Assembly: GCA_022452125.1 (NCBI GenBank)
Contig: JAKURJ010000108.1
Location: forward strand, 1-5,039
Direction: 5' to 3'
DNA: 5,039 nucleotides
Source: Candidatus Poseidoniaceae archaeon
GTDB taxonomy: Archaea; Thermoplasmatota; Poseidoniia; Poseidoniales; Poseidoniaceae
The notes beneath the pieces were generated by a model. It was given only the letters and a program-made list of their open reading frames with translations, did no database searches and had not been told where the DNA came from. The translations under genes were made by a program, and so were the position numbers. Shown piece after piece: positions 1 through 5,039 of the stretch (positions are counted from its first letter, which is position 1; every line of letters begins with the position of its first letter).

Positions 1-772
1 CGGCTACTCTCTCAAAACCCGCTATGGTAAGGCAAAATATGAAACCACGACCAGATTTTCTAACCGCTTCAGCACTAATTCTACTCTTCATGGAATTAGG
101 CATTAACCAAAAATGATGATTCATTTCAGTCACCGAAACTTCTTCTGGGCCAATTTCGATAATTTGAGGCGCATTTTGATATTTATCTCTAATCTCTGCT
201 ACTTCATCGTCCAATGTTGCACTGAACATAACAGTCTGACGCTTCGGTGAGCATTCTTCTAGAATCTGGCAAACTGGTTCTGTGAAACCCATGTCAGCCA
301 TTCTATCCGCCTCATCAAGAATAACGATTTCGACAGCATCCAAGAATACATTCTCCCTATCTATTAGGTCTAACAAGCTTCCAGGGCAGGCGACCACAAT
401 ATCCACTCCTCTGTCCAATCTTCGAATCTGTTTGGAATACGAGACTCCTCCGTAAATTGGCATGATCTTGAGATTCAATCCCCAAGCGATTGGATCGAGA
501 ACTCCATGAATCTGCTCAGCAAGTTCTCTGGTTGGAGTCAAAATAAGTGCCTTAGGAAGGCTTGGCTCACCTCTTCCTACCCTTTCTAGCATCGGAATTC
601 CGAATGCTAGAGTTTTACCGCTTCCAGTTGGAGCTCGACAACAAACGTCTCTACCCAACATCATATCTGGGATGGTTTCTCTTTGAACCTCAAAAGGCTC
701 ATCGAAGCCAGCACGCTTGAGTTCATGGCACATTTGCGGACTGATACCTAAATCGGAAAAACGCACCTTCAT
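1..772 (-). CDS. DEAD-box ATP-dependent RNA helicase, partial (C-terminus beyond left edge)
   Basis: ATP-dependent RNA-unwinding enzyme of the DEAD-box family (superfamily 2), expected to be cytoplasmic and to act in ribosome assembly, RNA decay or cold adaptation; the exact role cannot be read here. I translated it from the ATG at 772-770; 257 codons are present and no stop occurs before the left edge. Motifs in order: an upstream aromatic (F5 or F23) and Q30 of the Q motif, Walker A APTGSGKT (47-54), PTRELAEQ (80-87, motif Ia), GG (108-109), ACPGS (128-132, motif Ib), DEAD (153-156, Walker B) and SAT (184-186, motif III). The last residues, GFIFCLTIAG, look like motif IV, opening the second RecA-like domain; motifs V and VI are off the window. 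Motif Ib has CPGS where TPGR or CPGR is usual. The start is supported by GGAGG seven bases upstream. It is divergent from hemH, with no functional link visible. The family call is very sure, the subfamily is not; the N-terminal half resembles actinobacterial-type DEAD-box proteins from memory. Confidence 0.96.
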   Translation of the reverse strand, partial: MKVRFSDLGISPQMCHELKRAGFDEPFEVQRETIPDMMLGRDVCCRAPTGSGKTLAFGIPMLERVGRGEPSLPKALILTPTRELAEQIHGVLDPIAWGLNLKIMPIYGGVSYSKQIRRLDRGVDIVVACPGSLLDLIDRENVFLDAVEIVILDEADRMADMGFTEPVCQILEECSPKRQTVMFSATLDDEVAEIRDKYQNAPQIIEIGPEEVSVTEMNHHFWLMPNSMKSRISAEAVRKSGRGFIFCLTIAGFERVA

Positions 773-779
773 TCCTCAA

Positions 780-784
780 CCTCC
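780..784 (-). promoter_or_regulatory. Shine-Dalgarno site of the helicase gene
   Basis: On the minus strand GGAGG is followed by seven bases (TTGAGGA) and then the ATG at 772-770. This is a near-perfect anti-16S match at normal spacing and fixes the helicase start. The match and spacing are seen directly; function is inferred. Confidence 0.75.
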
Positions 785-839
785 AAAGCAAGCCCGACTG
801 CCGTACCTATTTAGCATGCTCAGTAAACTATTGGAGAAA

Positions 840-886
840 TACGCAGTACTGACAGATTTCAGATGAAACGGGCCCGTTGTACGCAG
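840..886. repeat. Direct heptamer repeat TACGCAG flanking palindromes
   Basis: TACGCAG occurs at 840-846 and again at 880-886, 40 bases apart start to start, about four helical turns. The two copies bracket the imperfect inverted repeat TTTCAGATGAAA (857-868) and the perfect palindrome at 867-878. The repeat is seen directly. Any role as paired regulator sites is inference, since a seven-base repeat within such a region can arise by chance. Confidence 0.35.
867..878. promoter_or_regulatory. Perfect 12-base palindrome, possible operator
   Basis: AACGGGCCCGTT is identical to its reverse complement over all 12 bases and is GC-rich inside an otherwise A/T-rich spacer. It lies 71 bases upstream of the hemH ATG and 95 bases upstream of the helicase ATG. 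A dimeric regulator could bind such a site and affect either gene. I do not recognise it as the site of a known family (it is not a Fur-type or Fnr-type sequence), and with no loop it is unlikely to be a terminator. Confidence 0.3.
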
Positions 887-948
887 ATAGCATTTCGATT
901 GAGCGGACTTTAACAAATCGTTAATAGCAAATTATCAAAGCGCCAGCC

Positions 949-1980
949 ATGAAAAAGAAAGGAGTGCTTCTGATCAATGTAGGCACTCCCGATGAACCTA
1001 CTGTAAAATCTATCAGGAATTACTTGAGAGAATTCCTGCTTGACCCAGACGTTATTGATGCTCCGTACATCATTAGACAATTGTTAGTTCGAGGGATTAT
1101 TTTGCGTGTACGTCCCAAAAAAATCACACCACTATACCAAAAAATATGGATGGATGAAGGGTCACCACTCAGGGTTTATTCTGAACGCATCACAAATTCC
1201 CTTAACTCAATGACAGATGAATACGAATTTGAGTTCGCAATGCGATATGGAAACCCATCAATTAGAGCTGGATTGGAACGATTGCGCTCTAAGGGTGTTG
1301 AAGAGTTGCTACTGCTTCCTATGTTCCCACACTACGCTCAAGCAACCACTGAATCCTCGTTGAAGCATTCATACAAGCAACTCACGGCTATGGAATGGAA
1401 GCCGGAAATAATTGAGATGGGGCACTTCGAAACAGAAGAAGAATACATTATTCCACTTACAAAATCAATACAAAAACACATTGATGCTGACACACATCTT
1501 TTGTTTTCGTATCACGGATTACCTGTTTCTCATGTGAAGAGGATTGACAAATCCAAGTCACACTGCCAGAAAGTCGATGATTGCTGTAGCATCAAAACTG
1601 ATGCAAATGCACTATGTTATGGCCATCATTGCATGGAAACTACTCAGACAGTTGTGGGATTACTAGGACTGAATAAGGACCAATGGTCGATTAGCTATCA
1701 AAGCAGAATTGGACCTGTGAAGTGGTTACAACCATCCACGACCGACAAAGTCGAAGAACTAGTCAAGCGAGGTGTGAAGAAAATTGCTATTGTTGCACCC
1801 GCATTCTTAGCAGACGGACTGGAAACGCTAGAGGAACTTGATATTGGAATAAGAGAACATTTCTTGGAATTGGGCGGTGAAGAATTGACCGTAGTAAAGT
1901 GTCTGAACGATGACCAGGACTGGGTCGAAGGTCTGTACAAACTCGTTGAAAAAAGGTTTTCAGGCGCAGTAACCGCCTAA
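949..1980 (+). CDS. hemH: Ferrochelatase with internal cysteine cluster (probable [2Fe-2S] type)
   Basis: Inserts ferrous iron into protoporphyrin IX to make protohaem, the last step of the protoporphyrin-dependent route; cytoplasmic or loosely membrane-bound. The 343-residue length is normal. The N-terminus GVLLINVGTP (5-14) and YLREFLLDP (25-33) are typical, as is IWMDEGSPL (66-74). SYHG (187-190) carries the catalytic histidine H189, and DGLETLEEL (289-297) carries the conserved acidic residues around E292. Between these lie C206, C212, C213, C223 and C228, spaced C-x5-CC-x9-C-x4-C, resembling the internal segment that ligates a [2Fe-2S] cluster in some bacterial ferrochelatases; cluster binding is inferred. 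The start has no strong ribosome binding site but aligns with the family N-terminus. It converges on the hemY-like gene, and the two stop codons overlap. A coproporphyrin ferrochelatase is an alternative, made less likely by HemF nearby. Confidence 0.97.
   Translation: MKKKGVLLINVGTPDEPTVKSIRNYLREFLLDPDVIDAPYIIRQLLVRGIILRVRPKKITPLYQKIWMDEGSPLRVYSERITNSLNSMTDEYEFEFAMRYGNPSIRAGLERLRSKGVEELLLLPMFPHYAQATTESSLKHSYKQLTAMEWKPEIIEMGHFETEEEYIIPLTKSIQKHIDADTHLLFSYHGLPVSHVKRIDKSKSHCQKVDDCCSIKTDANALCYGHHCMETTQTVVGLLGLNKDQWSISYQSRIGPVKWLQPSTTDKVEELVKRGVKKIAIVAPAFLADGLETLEELDIGIREHFLELGGEELTVVKCLNDDQDWVEGLYKLVEKRFSGAVTA
1949..1978 (-). terminator. Weak candidate terminator for the hemE-hemF-hemY operon
   Basis: Read on the minus strand just past the oxidase stop, AGGCG (1978-1974) can pair with CGCCT (1966-1962) across a seven-base loop. 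Seven bases later comes a run of six T (1954-1949). The stem is short and the T run is not adjacent, so this is a poor intrinsic terminator by bacterial rules; the T run alone could serve in an archaeon. It lies inside the 3' end of hemH, in antisense. No T-rich tail follows the hairpin on the plus strand, so it does not look like a hemH terminator. Confidence 0.25.
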
Positions 1981-3230
1981 AATAAATCTGCTATTCTTTC
2001 GGATTCATCTACCACATGGGTAATCGAAACGCCGCTGTAACACCATCCTGCGTAAGAGCATGGAGTTTCCATTTCCTCCATTCTTGACATATGACCCGGT
2101 TCATACTTTGGAATTTCTCTTACTCCTATCTTTGCGAAGATTTCAGGGTTTGGAGCAATGAGGGATTCCGCACATTTCTTGACTGATGAATCATCCTTGT
2201 CCCAACGACTGTGAGGAACCATCAATCGGAATAATCGATGACCTGCTGGACTACGTTGTGATTGGTGCACATCGCTTTCATGCAAAATTCCACTAATTGG
2301 CAATTTGGTATCAGGAATCAATGTGCCATACCCTTTCTCGATGTGAGAGACTTGCTCTTGCTTGTACCCAACAGCGTAGATCGATATTTCCGAAGAACTC
2401 TGGTCTTTCCCAAGTGGTACTGTCCATAAGACCGATTCCATGCCTACTTGACAGGCTTTTGCTATTGATTCAGGTGATTCTGCACTACTATCATGAATTA
2501 TAGTTACATTTTCTAACTTAGTGATTTCAGACACTACAGCATCAATTAGGGTTTGCATACCTCCTTCGATAGAAGCAATCGAACCCTTCTTTGGAGTGAA
2601 AATTGGATAGGTTTCAGAAATTAATTTGTTGAGTTTTGATTTTTTTATCGGTGGATTTTCACCAAATTTGGTTAATGAAGGAAACAAAAAATCAGCATCT
2701 ACATTTTCTGAAGTATCATTTACTATACCAAGACACATTGCATCCGCAATTTGTTTATTTGGAATCAATTCAGATACCGATATACCACCATTCCTAGAAC
2801 GTTTGACACTTCTTAGTAATTTGATTGGACCGATTTTGAATATCGTTCTCCAAGATAACTTGTGCCTTTTGCCATCTAGAAGAACCCATCTTGATTTAGC
2901 AAAAGGGTTTGATGTTTTGAAAAATGAGTTCAAGTTCAAATCATCGATTAAACGCCAAAAGGCAGGATGTGGCCTTGTTGCATTAACTGCAACATCGCAG
3001 AGCCATTCATTTTCTTTCCATGTAGAAATTACCCCTCCAAATTTTGAAGATTTTTCATGAAGAATGATCTCGAGGTCTGGTCGCTTTTTCGCAATCCTGT
3101 AAGCACAACATAGTCCACTCAGTCCTGCTCCAACGATAACCAGTTTAGTTGATTCACTTATTTTTGGATTTACAAGTAAAGGTCGGCGCATCTCATCGCC
3201 GTGAAGAACCCATTCATCCAAACTTGTCAT
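1977..3230 (-). CDS. hemY: Protoporphyrinogen oxidase, HemY-like FAD-dependent amine-oxidase family
   Basis: Oxidises protoporphyrinogen IX to protoporphyrin IX using FAD and molecular oxygen, feeding ferrochelatase; usually membrane-associated. The 417 residues are somewhat short for the family (about 450-480). The dinucleotide-binding fold VIVGAGLSGL (31-40) with GxGxxG at 34-39 leads to the acidic residue E59, which should bind the ribose, and then FGGVIST (64-70). IEGGMQTL (221-228) matches the conserved mid-protein glycine motif. The C-terminal segment AGWCYSGVSITHVVDES (394-410) matches the FAD-contacting end of HemY proteins. The middle is divergent. Some 30 residues precede the FAD fold, where most HemY proteins begin almost at once. 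M14 is an alternative start, but M1 has a weak GGGA (3236-3239) five bases upstream and lies 12 bases after hemF. The TAG stop (1979-1977) overlaps the hemH stop. The fold alone would allow another amine oxidase; the haem neighbours decide the call. Confidence 0.88.
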   Translation of the reverse strand: MTSLDEWVLHGDEMRRPLLVNPKISESTKLVIVGAGLSGLCCAYRIAKKRPDLEIILHEKSSKFGGVISTWKENEWLCDVAVNATRPHPAFWRLIDDLNLNSFFKTSNPFAKSRWVLLDGKRHKLSWRTIFKIGPIKLLRSVKRSRNGGISVSELIPNKQIADAMCLGIVNDTSENVDADFLFPSLTKFGENPPIKKSKLNKLISETYPIFTPKKGSIASIEGGMQTLIDAVVSEITKLENVTIIHDSSAESPESIAKACQVGMESVLWTVPLGKDQSSSEISIYAVGYKQEQVSHIEKGYGTLIPDTKLPISGILHESDVHQSQRSPAGHRLFRLMVPHSRWDKDDSSVKKCAESLIAPNPEIFAKIGVREIPKYEPGHMSRMEEMETPCSYAGWCYSGVSITHVVDESERIADLF

Positions 3231-3242
3231 ACAAATCCCAAT

Positions 3243-4154
3243 TCAATCATTAATCCAGTCTTTCGGCTGCCTCAAGACTTCAAGCAATCTATTCTCTTCA
3301 CTACCAACAGGAACTTCGTGACAATATTCCCAGCGTGCAGTAAGCGGTAAAGACATCAAAATACTCTCTATTCTTCCATTCGTTGTCAATCCAAAGGTAG
3401 TACCTCTGTCATAGACAAGGTTGAACTCAACATATCTGCCTCGCCTGATTTGTTGCCATTCTTTGTGTTCCGGCGTGAATTGCATATCCTTTCTTCTTTC
3501 AAGAATTGGAAGATAGGATTCTAGGAAAGACTCTGCGCAATCTGTGACAAATGCAAAGCAATCTTCTCTACTTGCATCATTGATATCATCGAAGAAGATA
3601 CCACCGAGCCCTCTTCTCTCATTCCTATGTTTAATGAAAAAGTAATCATCACACCATTTCTTGAATTTGCTGAAATCACCAACTTCATGACGATCGCATG
3701 CTTTTTTGTGAACAGTGTGGAAATGAATCGCATCTTCTTCAAACAAATAACTAGGAGTCAAATCAGCACCTCCACCAAACCACCAGCTTCCTGGCTTTTT
3801 GCCTTCACCTCGCTCAAAATATCGGTAATTTGCATGAACTGTAGGAGCCATCGGATTGAGTGGGTGAAGGACTAAACTGATTCCTGTAGCGAAGAAGTCC
3901 AAATCTGCACCTTGTAATTCGTGTCCCCCTCCCATGCTTGCAGCGGCTTGAGGACTTAGTGTTCCATGAACTACACTTACATTTACTCCAGCCTTTTCGA
4001 ATACTTTTCCTCCAGAAAAGACACGGCTTCTGCCGCCTCCTCCTTCTTCTCGAGTCCACTCATCTTGGCGATAATCTACATCATCAATCTCTCTAAGAGC
4101 GTCACAAATCTCATCCTGAATACGATGGACCATGTCCACCATTTTCTGGCGCAT
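3243..4154 (-). CDS. hemF: Oxygen-dependent coproporphyrinogen III oxidase
   Basis: Decarboxylates two propionate side chains of coproporphyrinogen III to vinyl groups, giving protoporphyrinogen IX, using O2; soluble dimer in the cytoplasm. The 303 residues match the family length (about 300). Visible landmarks are GGGGRSRVFSGGKVFEKAG (38-56), VHANYRYF (106-113) with its conserved histidine, and GGGADLTP (127-134). The full family signature spans 165-189, opening KKWC and running through KHRNERRG to GGIFFD, with every position as expected. RRGRYVEFNLVYDRGT (237-252) follows. No residue of the signature is missing. The start follows the hemE stop by two bases and has AGGTGA six bases upstream, so the two genes are almost certainly co-transcribed and perhaps translationally coupled. 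The oxygen-independent enzyme HemN is an unrelated radical-SAM protein and is excluded by these motifs. Confidence 0.98.
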   Translation of the reverse strand: MRQKMVDMVHRIQDEICDALREIDDVDYRQDEWTREEGGGGRSRVFSGGKVFEKAGVNVSVVHGTLSPQAAASMGGGHELQGADLDFFATGISLVLHPLNPMAPTVHANYRYFERGEGKKPGSWWFGGGADLTPSYLFEEDAIHFHTVHKKACDRHEVGDFSKFKKWCDDYFFIKHRNERRGLGGIFFDDINDASREDCFAFVTDCAESFLESYLPILERRKDMQFTPEHKEWQQIRRGRYVEFNLVYDRGTTFGLTTNGRIESILMSLPLTARWEYCHEVPVGSEENRLLEVLRQPKDWIND

Positions 4155-4156
4155 GA

Positions 4157-5039
4157 TTACTCACCTACTATTTCTCTGAGAACGGTTTCCACACAATCTA
4201 TTCTAGCAGAAGGAGCAAATCCATGACCTAGATTGAAAATGTGACCTGGTTTGTCTCCAGCTGCATTCAAAACTTTGCGAGTTGCTAATTTTGCCATTTC
4301 TGTTGATCCGTGTAGTAGAGAAGGGTCAAGGTTACCTTGGAACGCATATTTGTCACCGAACTTTTCCCGATTTAGGGCTAAGTCATCTCTCCAATCAAGA
4401 GAAATTGCATTTAGGTCGAGATCTCTGATGTCTGAATGCAAATGTCCAGAGCCTTTTGCGTAGTGGATTATAGGAACATTTGATTCTACTTTCTCTCTGA
4501 AAACTTCGATTGTCCTTGCAGTAGCAGGCTTCGCAAACTCCTGATAAATTTCAGGAGATAACAAACCAGCCCATGTGTCAAAGATTTGTACAGCATCAGC
4601 CCCTCCATGAATCACTTGGTCTGCAAGTAAATCACCGACGATTTCTCCCATCTTCAGGAACATATGTTTTGCTTCCTCGGGGTTTGAATACACCTTAGCT
4701 CGAGCATTGTGGAAATCTTTGTCGCCAGTTCCCCCTGATAGCAGGTACATGCAGATTGTCCAAGGTGATCCTACGAAACCAAGCCTAGCGGTGGAATCTC
4801 CTATTTCCTCACCGACAGATTTCAGTCCATCTGCCGCCCAAGGTGCATGTTTTCTAGCACTAAATGTAGTCCAGTCATCTACATCATCAAGAGAAAAATC
4901 GCTTATTCGGATTCCTCCGCCATATTCTACATCGTATCCTAGGCTAGGTAATGGAGTTAATATGTCGCTGAATATAATTGCAGCATCTATTTTTTTGTAT
5001 CTCTCGAGAGGTTGTAATGTAATTCTTGTGCACAGATCA
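4157..5039 (-). CDS. hemE: Uroporphyrinogen decarboxylase, partial (N-terminus beyond right edge)
   Basis: Removes four carboxyl groups from uroporphyrinogen III to give coproporphyrinogen III; soluble, cofactor-free TIM-barrel enzyme of the cytoplasm. The frame stays open from the TAA at 4159-4157 to the right edge, giving 293 residues. An internal ATG at 4750 is not the start, because conserved sequence continues upstream of it. About 45-60 residues, including the N-terminal RQAGRY signature, are missing. Residue numbers here count from the first visible codon. IIFSDIL (21-27) carries D25, equivalent to the aspartate that holds the pyrrole nitrogens (Asp86 in human). GFVGSPWTICMY (87-98) is the second family signature and ends in the conserved tyrosine. 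FNLGHG, with H272, matches the C-terminal catalytic-site histidine. The second signature departs from the usual pattern at two places (I for L/V after PWT, S for A/E). This is the first visible gene of the haem operon; more may lie upstream. Confidence 0.97.
   Translation of the reverse strand, partial: DLCTRITLQPLERYKKIDAAIIFSDILTPLPSLGYDVEYGGGIRISDFSLDDVDDWTTFSARKHAPWAADGLKSVGEEIGDSTARLGFVGSPWTICMYLLSGGTGDKDFHNARAKVYSNPEEAKHMFLKMGEIVGDLLADQVIHGGADAVQIFDTWAGLLSPEIYQEFAKPATARTIEVFREKVESNVPIIHYAKGSGHLHSDIRDLDLNAISLDWRDDLALNREKFGDKYAFQGNLDPSLLHGSTEMAKLATRKVLNAAGDKPGHIFNLGHGFAPSARIDCVETVLREIVGE
4161..4166 (-). promoter_or_regulatory. Shine-Dalgarno site of hemF, inside the end of hemE
   Basis: On the minus strand AGGTGA lies six bases before the hemF ATG, overlapping the last codons of hemE. 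The arrangement AGGTGA-G-TAA-TC-ATG places ribosome binding site, hemE stop and hemF start within 15 bases, which suggests translational coupling of the two genes. Confidence 0.7.

Larger units (their letters stand above)
773..948. promoter_or_regulatory. Divergent intergenic region between helicase and hemH, presumed to hold both promoters
   Basis: These 176 bases separate two genes that point away from each other, so both promoters should lie here. I see no strong consensus promoter. A weak pair, TTGAGC (899-904) and TTAATA (921-926), sits upstream of hemH, and an A/T-rich TAAATA lies upstream of the helicase on the minus strand; neither is convincing. The hemH start has no clear Shine-Dalgarno sequence, so it may be leaderless or weakly initiated. 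The region also holds the palindromes AGCATGCT (813-820), CAGTACTG (844-851) and AACGGGCCCGTT (867-878) and a repeated TACGCAG. No small gene or RNA gene was recognised in it. Confidence 0.55.
1977..5039 (-). other. Haem operon hemE-hemF-hemY in pathway order
   Basis: Three genes run the same way with gaps of 2 bases (hemE to hemF) and 12 bases (hemF to hemY), leaving no room for internal promoters in the gaps. Their order equals the reaction order: decarboxylation, oxidative decarboxylation, aromatisation. The operon promoter lies beyond the right edge, so its regulation cannot be read. The next enzyme, ferrochelatase, is encoded on the other strand immediately downstream. Confidence 0.85.

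Noticed and set aside
813..820. AGCATGCT palindrome, and CAGTACTG at 844-851
   Set aside because: Eight-base palindromes are expected by chance fairly often. They are noted as part of the intergenic region but not as separate sites.
899..926. TTGAGC / TTAATA as a sigma-70 promoter for hemH
   Set aside because: The 16-base spacing is plausible, but the second hexamer matches the -10 consensus poorly, and the host domain is unknown, so it is not called as a separate promoter.
1698..1940. 80-codon open frame antisense to hemH
   Set aside because: Serine/proline-rich composition is typical of a reverse-frame shadow, and hemH is conserved across the whole stretch.
2636..2646. Run of T in the plus strand that could resemble a terminator tail
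   Set aside because: It encodes consecutive lysines of the oxidase on the minus strand and no stable hairpin precedes it.
2626..3060. 144-codon open frame on the plus strand
   Set aside because: It lies wholly antisense to the FAD domain and middle of the protoporphyrinogen oxidase, whose motifs are clear. It has no recognisable domain and no convincing ribosome binding site.
3521..4226. Several 70-86 codon open frames overlapping hemF on both strands
   Set aside because: HemF matches its family over its full length, including the signature motif. These frames show no domains and unnatural composition.
4251..4463. 70-codon open frame on plus strand within hemE
   Set aside because: Antisense to conserved hemE sequence, with no independent support.
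4157..4750. hemE as a complete short gene starting at the ATG at 4750
   Set aside because: The frame stays open upstream to the window edge and encodes conserved HemE sequence there (IIFSDIL, GFVGSPWT), so the ATG is internal.
1..5039. CRISPR arrays, tRNA or rRNA genes, insertion sequences, phage genes
   Set aside because: No regularly spaced repeats, cloverleaf-like sequences, rRNA segments, transposase motifs or terminal inverted repeats were seen; nearly all bases are in the five genes.

Overview
The window (about 40-45% GC by eye, dense coding, no mobile or RNA genes seen) carries the late part of a haem biosynthesis pathway next to a DEAD-box RNA helicase. The organism cannot be named from sequence alone. 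Oxygen-dependent HemF and a HemY-type protoporphyrinogen oxidase point to an aerobic prokaryote. Shine-Dalgarno-like sites (GGAGG, AGGTGA) and tight gene packing fit many bacteria. They would also fit an archaeon that has acquired bacterial-type haem genes, such as the marine Poseidoniales; that is only a possibility.

Layout. Positions 1-772 (minus) hold the N-terminal two thirds or so of a DEAD-box helicase cut by the left edge. Positions 773-948 are a divergent intergenic region with short palindromes and a repeated heptamer. Positions 949-1980 (plus) encode ferrochelatase (hemH), with an internal cysteine cluster of the kind that holds a [2Fe-2S] centre in some microbial ferrochelatases. 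Positions 1977-3230 (minus) encode a HemY-like protoporphyrinogen oxidase whose stop codon overlaps that of hemH. Positions 3243-4154 (minus) encode coproporphyrinogen III oxidase (hemF). Positions 4157-5039 (minus) encode uroporphyrinogen decarboxylase (hemE), whose N-terminus lies beyond the right edge.

How the genes work together. On the minus strand hemE, hemF and hemY are separated by only 2 and 12 bases and lie in the order of the reactions: uroporphyrinogen III to coproporphyrinogen III to protoporphyrinogen IX to protoporphyrin IX. The last enzyme, ferrochelatase, inserts iron to give protohaem. It is encoded by the convergent gene and so must be transcribed separately. The window therefore contains the four final steps of the classical protoporphyrin-dependent branch. 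The helicase has no evident link to haem synthesis and is probably just a neighbour.

Nothing here looks like a wholly new system. The points most worth a second look are the cysteine-rich ferrochelatase, the pathway-ordered operon with its convergent last gene, the N-terminal extension of the oxidase, and the palindrome-rich divergent intergenic region.
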